A DNA stretch of 6,350 nucleotides from an uncultured Anaerococcus sp. (GCF_937934665.1 NZ_CALGYW010000080.1:1-6350); one strand, 5' to 3'; positions 1-6,082 are shown, counted from the stretch's first letter. The notes: a model not told the origin generated them from the sequence alone. Made by a program: numbers and translations.

Positions 1-479
1 TCTGGATAAATTTCCAAAAAATCATCAAGGACCTTGGCAGGATTCACATAGTCAGAAACTCCGGTGATATTAGCCCCCGTTCTTATCTTTTCATCAACAA
101 GTCCTGCTCCAATAGGGTCGGTGACGGCTGTAAATAAGATTGGCCTATCGTTAACTATGTTATAGACTCCCTGGGCTGCTGGAGTGCCTATGGTGTAGAT
201 TAAGTCTGCTCCCTTTATCTTAAGGTCACTTGCCAGTTGGGGGATTAGGGAAATATCGCCTCCAGCCCTGTGGTCGATTAACTTATAAGAAATCCCTTCC
301 CTATCTAATTCTTCCAAAAAACCAACTCTAGCCACATCAAGTGATGGGTGGTCGGCTATCTGGATTATTCCAATTATATATTCTTTTTTGCCTTCCTTTT
401 TACTACAAGAAGATAAAATGAGGATGGCTGTGAGGGCCATTAAAACCCTGGTAATTTTTTTCCCTAATGATTTTTTCAT
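1..479 (-). CDS. ABC transporter substrate-binding lipoprotein, TrpX-like (N-terminal part)
   Basis: About 159 codons are present and the C-terminal half lies beyond the left edge, since family members are usually about 320 residues. The protein opens with a basic, hydrophobic signal ending in a lipobox (ILILSSC, Cys at residue 25), so it should be a lipid-anchored extracytoplasmic receptor. The mature part begins with a beta strand followed by QIADHPSLDVARVGFLEEL, then LIYTIGTPAAQG and PILFTAVTDPIGAGLV. These are hallmarks of the ABC_sub_bind family (PF04392), whose characterised or predicted members bind aromatic or other amino acids. The ATG at 479 is preceded by AGAAAGGA at 493-486. A T-box leader directly upstream implies expression when one tRNA is uncharged, which argues for an amino-acid ligand. 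Permease and ATPase genes would be expected further left. The family call is firm; the ligand is inferred. Confidence 0.9.
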   Translation of the reverse strand, partial: MKKSLGKKITRVLMALTAILILSSCSKKEGKKEYIIGIIQIADHPSLDVARVGFLEELDREGISYKLIDHRAGGDISLIPQLASDLKIKGADLIYTIGTPAAQGVYNIVNDRPILFTAVTDPIGAGLVDEKIRTGANITGVSDYVNPAKVLDDFLEIYP

Positions 480-506
480 CTCTATTCCTTTCTAAAAAAC
501 GATAAT

Positions 507-533
507 AAAAAAACTCGTCCCTATAGGACGAGT
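507..533 (-). terminator. T-box-controlled intrinsic terminator
   Basis: ACTCGTCC (533-526) pairs perfectly with GGACGAGT (520-513) around a 5-nt loop and is followed by a run of T on the minus strand (513-507). It is the classic CTCGTCC...GGACGAG terminator of T-box leaders. It lies 28 nt before the lipoprotein start, and any readthrough from the upstream carbamoyltransferase gene must also pass it. Confidence 0.93.
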
Positions 534-755
534 GTAAGTTCGTGGTACCACCTAATTTTATAATCTAAAAGATTACCTTAACAGGAGTCTAACAACTCCT
601 TGCTTCAGATAACGGTAGCTTCCGTAATAGCTTACTTATTTCGGCTATTCTGCTTACAGAGGGAATAAGTTTTAATCCTTACTAAGACTTGCACCAACCG
701 TCTTCTCTCTAAAGTAATTCATTAAAACTGTCTTTCTGTACTTACATTTTTATTT
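507..755 (-). ncRNA. T-box riboswitch leader
   Basis: The leader carries the T-box sequence TAGGTGGTACCACG (554-541) followed by a terminator. Stem I can be folded by eye. The base is TACAGA (740-735) with TCTGTA (660-655). Above the specifier loop AGTTTTAAT (729-721) pairs with ATTAAAACT (676-668), TTACT with AGTAA, and AAGAC with GTCTT around the distal GGTTGGTGCAA; AGAGAG is in place. A stem III-like hairpin AGGAGT/ACTCCT lies at 600-583. The 3' side of the specifier loop reads TATTCCC (667-661). Aligned to the usual GAAC-N-codon layout this gives TAT (Tyr, 667-665); TTC (Phe, 665-663) is the alternative. The base after TGG in the T-box is T, which pairs with a tRNA discriminator A. That fits Tyr, Phe or Ile and disfavours Trp and Ser. 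Uncharged tRNA should prevent termination and switch on the transporter gene. Confidence 0.93.
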
Positions 756-761
756 GTTATA

Positions 762-790
762 ATAATACATCAAAATTTATATTATGTCAA
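762..790 (-). promoter_or_regulatory. sigma-A type promoter of the T-box/transporter unit
   Basis: A consensus -35 TTGACA (790-785), a 17-nt spacer and a -10 TATTAT (767-762) lie on the minus strand. The predicted start is near 755, about 15 nt before T-box stem I. The -35 box sits only 4 nt after the stop codon of the carbamoyltransferase gene, so the transporter has its own promoter packed against the preceding gene. Confidence 0.85.
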
Positions 791-794
791 ATTT

Positions 795-1838
795 TTATAA
801 GGTTTTTAAATCAAGGTCGGAATCTAAGCGTAAAGTTGAGTATAAAATAGCCTTTACAGCTGGAATCCTATTTTCTGTTTGGTCAAAAACCATGGATTTT
901 TCTGACCTAAAAACAGAGTCGGTTACTTCCATCCCATTAAAATCACAATCTTTCATATCATCTGGAAATTTGGCTAGGACTTTTTTTGCAAGGTTTGACT
1001 TATGGTCGTGGAAGGCTGGCAGGCAGTGCATAAATATCGCATCCTTATCGCACATAGCCATGACCTCATCTGTTACCCTATAAGGGTAGAGTTTTCTTAT
1101 CCTTCCTATTGGTGGATTATTCTTTTCTGTAAGGGCAAGCCACATGTCTGTATAGATAATATCCGCATCTTTCACAGCCTGTCTTATATCTTCAGTGTAG
1201 ATTACATCAGAATCATATTTATCAGAAAATTTCCTAGAAAGATTTACCAAAGCCTTTCCTGGGAAAAATTCCCTTGGTCCGCATCCTACAAAGTCAATTC
1301 CTAGCTTTGAGCAAGTTATGGCAAGGGAGTTTGGCATAATATCCCCAGGATAGCCCAAATAGGCAAGTTTTAGGCCTTTTAAATGACCAAATTTCTCCCT
1401 GATGGTTAGCATGTCTGAAATCATCTGGGAAGGATGGAACATATCTGTCATGGCATTATAAATTGGCACATCTGTTATCTTTACCAATTTTTCTAAGAGG
1501 TCTTGCTCGTGACCCCTATAGACAATACCGTCGTAGTAGCGATCAAAAACTAAAATAGTATCTTCTATCGATTCATTTTCTCCAAGGCCTGCCTTGGTAT
1601 AGTTTATAAAAGATGAGCTCATGCCAAGATCTGCTGCCGCTATTTCAAAGGAGGTCCTAGTCCTTGTTGAGGCTTCCTCAAAAAGGAGAATGATATTTTG
1701 TCCCTCTAGGTACTTATGAAGTTTTCTTTTTTGTTTTAAATCTTTAAAATGCCATGCTAGGTCTATCAAATAAAGAATTTCCTTTTCAGAAAAATCCTTA
1801 AGGGCTATAAAGTTTCTCTTTCTTAAATCAATATCCAT
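795..1838 (-). CDS. OTC-family carbamoyltransferase, second-substrate specificity uncertain
   Basis: This is a complete aspartate/ornithine carbamoyltransferase-fold enzyme. Residues below are numbered from the upstream ATG at 1850. Carbamoyl-phosphate site motifs are present: STRTR (61-65), YRG (111-113), HPSQ (139-142), HCLP (275-278) and ENR (326-328). The C-terminal GMEVTDSVF and VFDQTENR are OTC-like, as is the N-terminal RNFIALKDFS. The ornithine side is altered: the usual DxWxSMGE loop reads DMWLALTE (235-242), the usual GDxRNNMxNS reads GYPGDIMPNS (166-175), and the His normally following ENR+1 is Pro330. Ornithine transcarbamylation is therefore only one option; putrescine or another amine is possible, though the putrescine enzyme motif (WYGLYE) is also absent. 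I prefer the ATG at 1838, giving 347 residues: GGAAAA precedes it, while no ribosome site precedes 1850, which would also overlap the upstream gene by 11 bp. The gene directly follows the DUF4236 stop codon, so the two are probably co-transcribed. No arginine-pathway neighbour is visible. Confidence 0.88.
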   Translation of the reverse strand: MDIDLRKRNFIALKDFSEKEILYLIDLAWHFKDLKQKRKLHKYLEGQNIILLFEEASTRTRTSFEIAAADLGMSSSFINYTKAGLGENESIEDTILVFDRYYDGIVYRGHEQDLLEKLVKITDVPIYNAMTDMFHPSQMISDMLTIREKFGHLKGLKLAYLGYPGDIMPNSLAITCSKLGIDFVGCGPREFFPGKALVNLSRKFSDKYDSDVIYTEDIRQAVKDADIIYTDMWLALTEKNNPPIGRIRKLYPYRVTDEVMAMCDKDAIFMHCLPAFHDHKSNLAKKVLAKFPDDMKDCDFNGMEVTDSVFRSEKSMVFDQTENRIPAVKAILYSTLRLDSDLDLKTL

Positions 1839-1839
1839 C

Positions 1840-2829
1840 TTATTTTCCATCTATAACTGTGTCTGAAAAGACAATCACGAGATTAATATCCTTATTTTTC
1901 ATCTCCAAAACTCCATATTCAACAAGGTTTACTTCTAGATTATCCTTGTATCTCTTATCTGGAGAGCCGTCTTTATTGGTATGAAGATAGGTCTTTGCTA
2001 TTAGGGTTGCATCTGCAATTTTTTCTTTTTCTACAAAGTTTTCGCTCCTTAGGTCAACTTGTAAATCTTCATAGTCTATGGCCTTATTAATGCCATTTTT
2101 GTTTATAAGAAGGGCTTCTGGAAGAAAGGAAAGGGTGAGGTCCCCTGTATAAAGACTATAGACCTTGACATTTGTAGAAAGCTCTCCCTCAAGACCTTCT
2201 TTTATTCTAAGCTCTTTTCTGGCTGTGATGGTATTTCTATCATAATCTGATATAAGACCGTCAACTAGCCAGACCCTATCGCTTTCTAGAATACCTGCTA
2301 AGAGCTTATTGGTAAGGTCGTATTCCTCACCTGCCCCGTCTGTAAAATCATACTCTATTTCTACTGGATTTTTCTTTTTGTAAAAGTACATGATAGCACC
2401 AGCAATCGCTATTATAACAAGAAGAGGATTTATAAAAGTAAGGATTATACCTAAGATAAAAACCACAAGACCTGGCGTCCTTAGAGGATACCTAACTTTC
2501 GCCTCATCTAGGACATCTCTTAGCCCTGTTGATTCTAGGTTTTTAAAGTCAAGACCAAAGTCTCTTTCTTCTGCCCTAGTTATTTCTTCTTCATACTTAT
2601 CACTTGCTTTTTTACTTTTTTTATTTTTTCCTCCCTTTAAAGGGTTTGAGAAATCTTTCTGGTAGGAAAGGCCTGTTCCTGGTATGTAGGCTGTTGTCCT
2701 AAAGCCTCCGTTTGCTTTTTTAGTTACTCTAAAGCCCTTGCCACCCCAAGAAAATCCTGGGCCTGACTTAGACATATTTATCCTAAAGCCCTTGCCCAAA
2801 TTTATACTTTTTCTAAATCTAACTCCCAT
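1840..2829 (-). CDS. DUF4236 domain membrane protein
   Basis: The 329-residue protein begins with a clear DUF4236 domain (PF14020, about residues 2-58: GVRFRKSINLGKGFRINMSK, GGKGFRVT, YIPGTGLSY), a glycine-rich beta module of unknown function. A lysine-rich, charged linker follows (about 64-112), then a hydrophobic stretch at 119-150 split by Asn134-Pro135, which is either one long membrane segment or a tight hairpin. The C-terminal 180 residues look like a soluble beta-rich domain. It contains NKDGSPDKRYKDN (285-297), a motif seen in several uncharacterised bacterial membrane-associated proteins. No catalytic signature is seen and no function can be assigned. The start is supported by AGAAGGT ahead of the ATG at 2829. 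Its stop codon (1842-1840) lies one base before the preferred start of the carbamoyltransferase gene, suggesting translational coupling but not a proven functional link. Confidence 0.85.
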   Translation of the reverse strand: MGVRFRKSINLGKGFRINMSKSGPGFSWGGKGFRVTKKANGGFRTTAYIPGTGLSYQKDFSNPLKGGKNKKSKKASDKYEEEITRAEERDFGLDFKNLESTGLRDVLDEAKVRYPLRTPGLVVFILGIILTFINPLLVIIAIAGAIMYFYKKKNPVEIEYDFTDGAGEEYDLTNKLLAGILESDRVWLVDGLISDYDRNTITARKELRIKEGLEGELSTNVKVYSLYTGDLTLSFLPEALLINKNGINKAIDYEDLQVDLRSENFVEKEKIADATLIAKTYLHTNKDGSPDKRYKDNLEVNLVEYGVLEMKNKDINLVIVFSDTVIDGK

Positions 2830-2851
2830 TTTTACCTTCTTTCTTTATAGT

Positions 2852-2880
2852 ATTATACCCAAAGACTAAAATTAAACTAA
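2852..2880 (-). promoter_or_regulatory. probable promoter of the DUF4236-carbamoyltransferase unit
   Basis: A perfect -10 TATAAT lies at 2857-2852 on the minus strand, 22 nt before the DUF4236 ATG. At 17-nt spacing the -35 position is TTAGTT, a poor match, so strength is uncertain. The leader would be only about 15 nt, just enough for the ribosome site. Confidence 0.55.
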
Positions 2881-2927
2881 GAGACTAGCTTTTTATAAGA
2901 TTTTAAAGTTAAAATTCCATATATTTA

Positions 2928-2955
2928 TTTTACTTTTGGATTTTCCTAGTATAAT
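2928..2955 (+). promoter_or_regulatory. probable promoter of the DUF1232 gene
   Basis: A perfect -10 TATAAT occupies 2950-2955 on the plus strand. The best -35-like sequence is TTTTAC (2928-2933, 16-nt spacer), which is weak. It is back-to-back with the minus-strand promoter near 2852-2880, so about 70 bp of AT-rich DNA separates two divergent starts. Confidence 0.5.
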
Positions 2956-3008
2956 GAAGATAGAAGTTAAGATAATTAAGTTTTGTATTTAATAAAGGAA
3001 ATGATTTT

Positions 3009-3257
3009 ATGAATAAATTAAGAAAACTAATACCAAGATATTTTAAAGCCCTTACAAGTAAGGATACACCAAAATCAGCTAAGATCCTTGCAGCCCTATC
3101 CCTTGTCTATATAGCCATGCCGGCAGACATGATTCCAGATGTCTTCCCATTTTTAGGCTACATTGATGATACAGTCCTAACAGCAGGTCTTATTTACTTT
3201 TCAAATAAGATGATACCTGAGAATATCAAAAAAGAAGTAGAAGCACCTAAGAATTAA
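3009..3257 (+). CDS. small DUF1232 (YkvA-like) protein
   Basis: The 82-residue protein matches DUF1232 (PF06803). The diagnostic core is LSLVYIAMPADMIPDVFPFLGYIDDTVL (about residues 31-58), with the family's P-x-D-x-I-P-D-x-x-P-x-x-G-x-x-D-D pattern complete. The N-terminus is basic and amphipathic (MNKLRKLIPRYFKAL) and a moderately hydrophobic stretch lies around 45-65, so a membrane-associated location is plausible. Family function is unknown. AAAGGA at 2995-2999 gives the ATG at 3009 a normal spacing. It is the only plus-strand gene in the window, transcribed alone, and ends at the shared terminator before glmS. Confidence 0.88.
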   Translation: MNKLRKLIPRYFKALTSKDTPKSAKILAALSLVYIAMPADMIPDVFPFLGYIDDTVLTAGLIYFSNKMIPENIKKEVEAPKN

Positions 3258-3303
3258 GGTTAAAAATAAATTTTTGAAAAATAAGTAAAATTACAAGTAT
3301 TTT

Positions 3304-3342
3304 AAAAGCCTAGGCAAAAATGATGCCTAGGCTTTTGTTTTT
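3304..3342 (+). terminator. intrinsic terminator between DUF1232 and glmS, probably bidirectional
   Basis: A perfect 13-bp stem AAAAGCCTAGGCA (3304-3316) / TGCCTAGGCTTTT (3324-3336) has a 7-nt loop. On the plus strand the T-run continues past the stem (TTTTGTTTTT). On the minus strand the hairpin begins 5 nt after the glmS stop codon and is followed by TTTT, so it can serve glmS too, though less ideally. Confidence 0.9.
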
Positions 3343-5164
3343 ATTCTACTGTTACGGACTTGGCTAGATTTCTTGGTTTATCAACGTCAATCCCCTTGGC
3401 TACCGATGTGTAGTAGGCCATAAGTTGGCTTGGAACAACGGTTAAAAGAGGAGATAAGATGTCTAAAGTTTCTGGTACTTCAAAAATCTTTTCTGTTATT
3501 TTTTCCATCCTAGAGTCCTTATGGTTGGTTATGATAAAGACATTGGCTCCTCTTGCTACAACCTCCTCTACATTTGATAGGCTCTTGGCAGTGAGGTCTT
3601 TTTGGCTAAGCATAGCTATAACTGGAGTCCCATCTTCTATTAGAGAGATTGTTCCATGCTTTAGCTCACCTGCAGCAAAGGCCTCTGTGTGGATATAAGA
3701 TACTTCCTTTAGCTTAAGGGCAGCTTCTATGGTTGTAGCGTAATCAAGACCCCTTCCTAGGTAAAATAGGCTGGTGTCTTTCTTTATCTCTTCTGCAAAT
3801 TCCTTTATTCTGTCATCTTTTTCTAGAATTTGGTCGATTTTTCCAGGAATTTCCTTTAAGCCTTCTATTACTTTTTGGTAATCTTCCTTGGATACCCTAC
3901 CGAGCTTATCGGCAAAGTCTAGGGCTAAAAGATAAAAGTTTACTAGTTGGGTTGTGTAGGCCTTGGTAGATGCTACAGCTATTTCAGGACCTGCATAGCA
4001 ATAGATAGACCTGTCTGCCTCCCTGTCCATGGATGAGGCTAGGGTATTTGTAATAATAAGAGTCATAGCTCCTTCTTCCTTGGCAAGTCTTAGGGCCTTT
4101 AAGCTGTCAGCTGTTTCTCCTGATTGGGAGATAAGGATTACTAGGGTATCCTCATCTAAAAATGGATTATTGTACCTAAATTCTGAAGCTAGGTCGCAGA
4201 TTACAGGTATTTTTGTAAACTTTTCTAGGGCAAATTTGGCTACTAGGCCAGAATTGTAGGCTGTACCACAGGCTACTATATAAATTCTTTTGATTTTCTC
4301 AATTTCTTCTTTAGTGAAGGAACCCTCCTCAAAAGAAGCTCGGTCACCTTTCATATTTGTCCTTAAAAGCTCCCTAATAGCTGGTCCTTGTTCGTTTATT
4401 TCCTTAATCATAAAGTGATCGTAACCAGACTTTGTAGCAGCTTCTACCGACCAGGTTATTTCTTTGATTTCTCTTTGGACTTTTTTATTATCCTTATCAT
4501 AAATAGTAAAGTCATCAGCCTTAATATCAATTAGGTCTCCATTTTCTAGGTAGATTACATCCTTGGTGTATTTTAGAAGAGAAGGAATATCACTTGCCAT
4601 TATCACTTCTTTATCCATTACTCCTACAACTAGGGGACTTTCTACCCTAAGACCAATTAGCCTATCTGGCTCATCAGCTGAAATAATTCCGCAAGCAAAA
4701 GAGCCTTCAAGTTTTTCTTTTACTTTTTTAACAGCTTCTAAAAGGTTTCCGTCATAGTATTTTTCTAGTAAAACTGCTATAACTTCAGTATCTGTAGATG
4801 ACTTAAAAATGTAACCTTCTTCTTCGAGGTCTTTTTTTAGCTCCCTGTAGTTTTCTATAATACCATTATGGACTACGGCTATCCTTCCATTGTTAGATAA
4901 GTGAGGGTGGCTGTTCACATCACTTGCCTCTCCGTGAGTTGCCCATCTAATATGGCCTATACCGATATTGCCACTTAGGGGATTTTCTTCAAGCTCCTTT
5001 TTGAGATTAGCTATCCTTCCTGCCTTTTTAGCAAGGGAAATCTCCCCTTCCTTAATCACAACAAGACCTGCTGAGTCGTAACCACGGTACTCAAGCTTTT
5101 CTAAGCCCTCCACGATTACATCTCTTGCATCAAGACTTCCTTTGTAACATACTATTCCGCACAT
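3341..5164 (-). CDS. glmS: glutamine--fructose-6-phosphate aminotransferase (isomerizing)
   Basis: GlmS makes glucosamine-6-phosphate from fructose-6-phosphate and glutamine in the cytoplasm, the first committed step to UDP-GlcNAc and peptidoglycan. All 607 residues are present, a normal length. The N-terminal class II glutaminase domain (1 to about 225) has the nucleophile Cys2 (MCGIV), YRGYDSAG, HIRWATHG (71-78), HNGIIENY (99-106) and SSTDTEV (122-128). Two SIS sugar-isomerase domains follow: about 285-420, with ACGTAYNSG (298-306) and SQSGETADS (346-354), and about 455-595, with HTEAFAAGELKHG (492-504). The tail ends KPRNLAKSVTVE, with the conserved Lys-Pro-Arg-Asn-Leu-Ala-Lys-Ser-Val-Thr-Val-Glu pattern carrying the sugar-site lysine. 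AAGGAGG (5175-5169) sets the start. It appears monocistronic, with a ribozyme leader upstream and a terminator abutting the stop codon. Confidence 0.98.
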   Translation of the reverse strand: MCGIVCYKGSLDARDVIVEGLEKLEYRGYDSAGLVVIKEGEISLAKKAGRIANLKKELEENPLSGNIGIGHIRWATHGEASDVNSHPHLSNNGRIAVVHNGIIENYRELKKDLEEEGYIFKSSTDTEVIAVLLEKYYDGNLLEAVKKVKEKLEGSFACGIISADEPDRLIGLRVESPLVVGVMDKEVIMASDIPSLLKYTKDVIYLENGDLIDIKADDFTIYDKDNKKVQREIKEITWSVEAATKSGYDHFMIKEINEQGPAIRELLRTNMKGDRASFEEGSFTKEEIEKIKRIYIVACGTAYNSGLVAKFALEKFTKIPVICDLASEFRYNNPFLDEDTLVILISQSGETADSLKALRLAKEEGAMTLIITNTLASSMDREADRSIYCYAGPEIAVASTKAYTTQLVNFYLLALDFADKLGRVSKEDYQKVIEGLKEIPGKIDQILEKDDRIKEFAEEIKKDTSLFYLGRGLDYATTIEAALKLKEVSYIHTEAFAAGELKHGTISLIEDGTPVIAMLSQKDLTAKSLSNVEEVVARGANVFIITNHKDSRMEKITEKIFEVPETLDILSPLLTVVPSQLMAYYTSVAKGIDVDKPRNLAKSVTVE

Positions 5165-5186
5165 AGTGCCTCCTTATTAATTTTTA

Positions 5187-5320
5187 TATGAGGCCACTGT
5201 GTCTTCTCTGTCACAGAAATTGCTCTCTGCTTTTGTCTAACACTAAGGCTGTGAACCTAGGAAGCTCCCGCCGAATTTTCGATAACTTCCTTCCTCGTCA
5301 TCCCCAAGGGATCTGGCGCT
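5187..5320 (-). ncRNA. glmS ribozyme (glucosamine-6-phosphate-sensing)
   Basis: The glmS leader reads AGCGCCAGATCC at its 5' end and then carries the conserved core GACGAGG, GTTATCGA and TTCGGCGGG, and a final hairpin CTGTG...CACAG before GGCCTC. By comparison with known members, self-cleavage should fall between A5320 and G5319 on the minus strand. Glucosamine-6-phosphate acts as the cofactor of cleavage, and the shortened mRNA is degraded, giving product feedback on glmS. The ribozyme ends about 15 nt before the ribosome site. No conserved block looks lost, so I expect it to be active. Confidence 0.97.
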
Positions 5321-5344
5321 TTTTTATTTTTACCTCATTATTTA

Positions 5345-5373
5345 ATTATATTCTATTTTAAGTTATTATCCAA
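5345..5373 (-). promoter_or_regulatory. glmS promoter
   Basis: On the minus strand TTGGAT (5373-5368) is followed by 17 nt and a perfect TATAAT (5350-5345). The predicted start near 5338 places about 18 nt of RNA ahead of the ribozyme cleavage site, as expected for a glmS leader. Confidence 0.7.
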
Positions 5374-5500
5374 GATTTTTATCCGAGATAAATTATCTTT
5401 TCACTAGGTGAGTCTATTAATCCAGGATTATCATCTTATGAATTATCTTTAATATTTCTTTATTATTACAGATTATAAACCTACTTACAGTTGAATCTTC
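5374..5500. other. AT-rich intergenic stretch without a recognised gene
   Basis: Between the glmS promoter and the GC-rich element there is no convincing reading frame. I see only short imperfect repeats of TTATC/GATAA and a small inverted repeat TAATCC-A-GGATTA near 5418-5430. A TATAAA at 5474-5479 could be a -10 box for the downstream structured element, but no matching -35 is visible. Confidence 0.5.
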
Positions 5501-5636
5501 GTTCAAAGGGGGAGCCCAGGGGGACTTTCCGTATGTCCCCCAACCGGCTCCCCCTTAAACCCCCTTCCGCTACCCCCTCCAAACGGCCCCTTGGCGGGGA
5601 GCAAATAAGGTAGATTTTCTTCGAAAATCTTTTTTT
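5501..5636 (+). repeat. GC-rich structured element, copy A (candidate small RNA or mobile repeat)
   Basis: This island is far richer in G and C than the DNA around it. After GTTCAA, an 11-bp outer stem AAGGGGGAGCC (5506-5516) / GGCTCCCCCTT (5546-5556) encloses a 7-bp inner stem GGGGGAC (5519-5525) / GTCCCCC (5535-5541). A C-rich strand follows (TTAAACCCCC, CTACCCCC), then a small hairpin CCCC/GGGG (5587-5599) and an AT stem with a T-run at 5612-5636. A second copy in inverted orientation at 6082-6217 shares start, order, spacing and end, with different but still complementary stem bases. The outer hairpins are 51 and 50 nt, a one-base difference that would break any reading frame, so an RNA or DNA structure is the better reading. 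I do not recognise the family. Confidence 0.6.
5612..5636 (+). terminator. terminator-like hairpin ending element A
   Basis: AGATTTTC (5612-5619) pairs with GAAAATCT (5623-5630) across a TTC loop and runs into seven T (5630-5636). The stem is AT-rich and so weak, but the layout is that of an intrinsic terminator and it occupies the same place as the strong terminator of copy B. Confidence 0.5.
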
Positions 5637-5683
5637 AATAGGGTTTACGTCTTCGTTTTAGTATTGCTATATTCTTACTTTTA

Positions 5684-5844
5684 AAAAATCCCAAGCCTCC
5701 TAAAAATTGCAATCTCGTCTGACTTATGCTTTTTATTTAAAAATTAGTTCACAGTAGCTACTGTATTTATATTTGTAAAAAGCTGTCAGTGCAATTTTTT
5801 AAACGGAGTCTTGGCATTTTAAAATACTCGACCTTGGGATTTTT
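5684..5844. repeat. long imperfect inverted repeat around a 14-bp palindrome
   Basis: Arms pair in nested blocks: AAAAATCCCAAG (5684-5695) with CTTGGGATTTTT (5833-5844); AAAAATTGCA (5702-5711) with TGCAATTTTT (5790-5799); CTGAC (5719-5723) with GTCAG (5785-5789); and GCTTTTTA (5728-5735) with TAAAAAGC (5776-5783). At the centre is the perfect palindrome ACAGTAGCTACTGT (5751-5764). CCAAGCCTCC (5691-5700) can alternatively pair with GGAGTCTTGG (5805-5814) with one mismatch. Single-stranded DNA or RNA from either strand could form a long hairpin. No protein frame here is credible. Confidence 0.65.
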
Positions 5845-5881
5845 AGCTCTTCGTTTTAGAATGCAAAACTTATATAGAAAT

Positions 5882-5898
5882 GTTTGGCGAAGCCAAAC
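5882..5898. repeat. short perfect hairpin
   Basis: GTTTGGC (5882-5888) and GCCAAAC (5892-5898) form a 7-bp stem with a GAA loop. There is no T-run on either side, so it is not an obvious terminator. It lies between the long inverted repeat and the alternative hairpins near 6000. Confidence 0.5.
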
Positions 5899-5977
5899 GA
5901 GCCCCGCAAAATCTGGAACATCAAGATAAATTCTCCATTTTACCGAGCGAAGATTTCTAATCAAGAAGACCGTTAAG

Positions 5978-6037
5978 AAAATCGCGTGTCTGAGCGTAGC
6001 GAGTTTGCGATTTTTAGGGCTTCGTAGATTAAAAATC
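5978..6037. repeat. three-part repeat allowing two exclusive hairpins
   Basis: The central GCGATTTTTA (6007-6016) can pair upstream with AAAATCGC (5978-5985) or, through GATTTTTA, downstream with TAAAAATC (6030-6037). The two folds exclude each other. The upstream loop contains GAGCGTAGCGAG. No coding gene or known riboswitch motif is recognised here. Confidence 0.45.
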
Positions 6038-6039
6038 AG

Positions 6040-6082
6040 TGTGTAGATACGAAAACTTATACAAGGTCATTCTCTCTACACA
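6040..6082. repeat. 8-bp inverted repeat next to element B
   Basis: TGTGTAGA (6040-6047) and TCTACACA (6075-6082) are perfect inverted copies separated by 27 bp. The right arm touches the T-run that ends element B. It may be chance in AT-rich DNA or part of the element boundary. Confidence 0.35.

Noticed and set aside
507..755. Tryptophan T-box
   Set aside because: No TGG in the specifier region and the T-box variable base fits a discriminator A, not the G of tryptophan tRNA.
784..1304. Plus-strand open frames opposite the carbamoyltransferase gene
   Set aside because: They are antisense shadows of a gene with clear family motifs and have no family resemblance of their own.
3001..3012. Tiny upstream frame ATG ATT TTA TGA before the DUF1232 gene
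   Set aside because: It starts only one or two bases after the GGA of the ribosome site, too close for initiation, and overlaps the real start.
3459..4757. Plus-strand open frames opposite glmS
   Set aside because: Antisense shadows of a conserved 607-codon gene.
5767..5964. Minus-strand 65-codon open frame inside the inverted-repeat region
   Set aside because: No ribosome site or recognisable domain; it overlaps the right arm of the inverted repeat and a hairpin.
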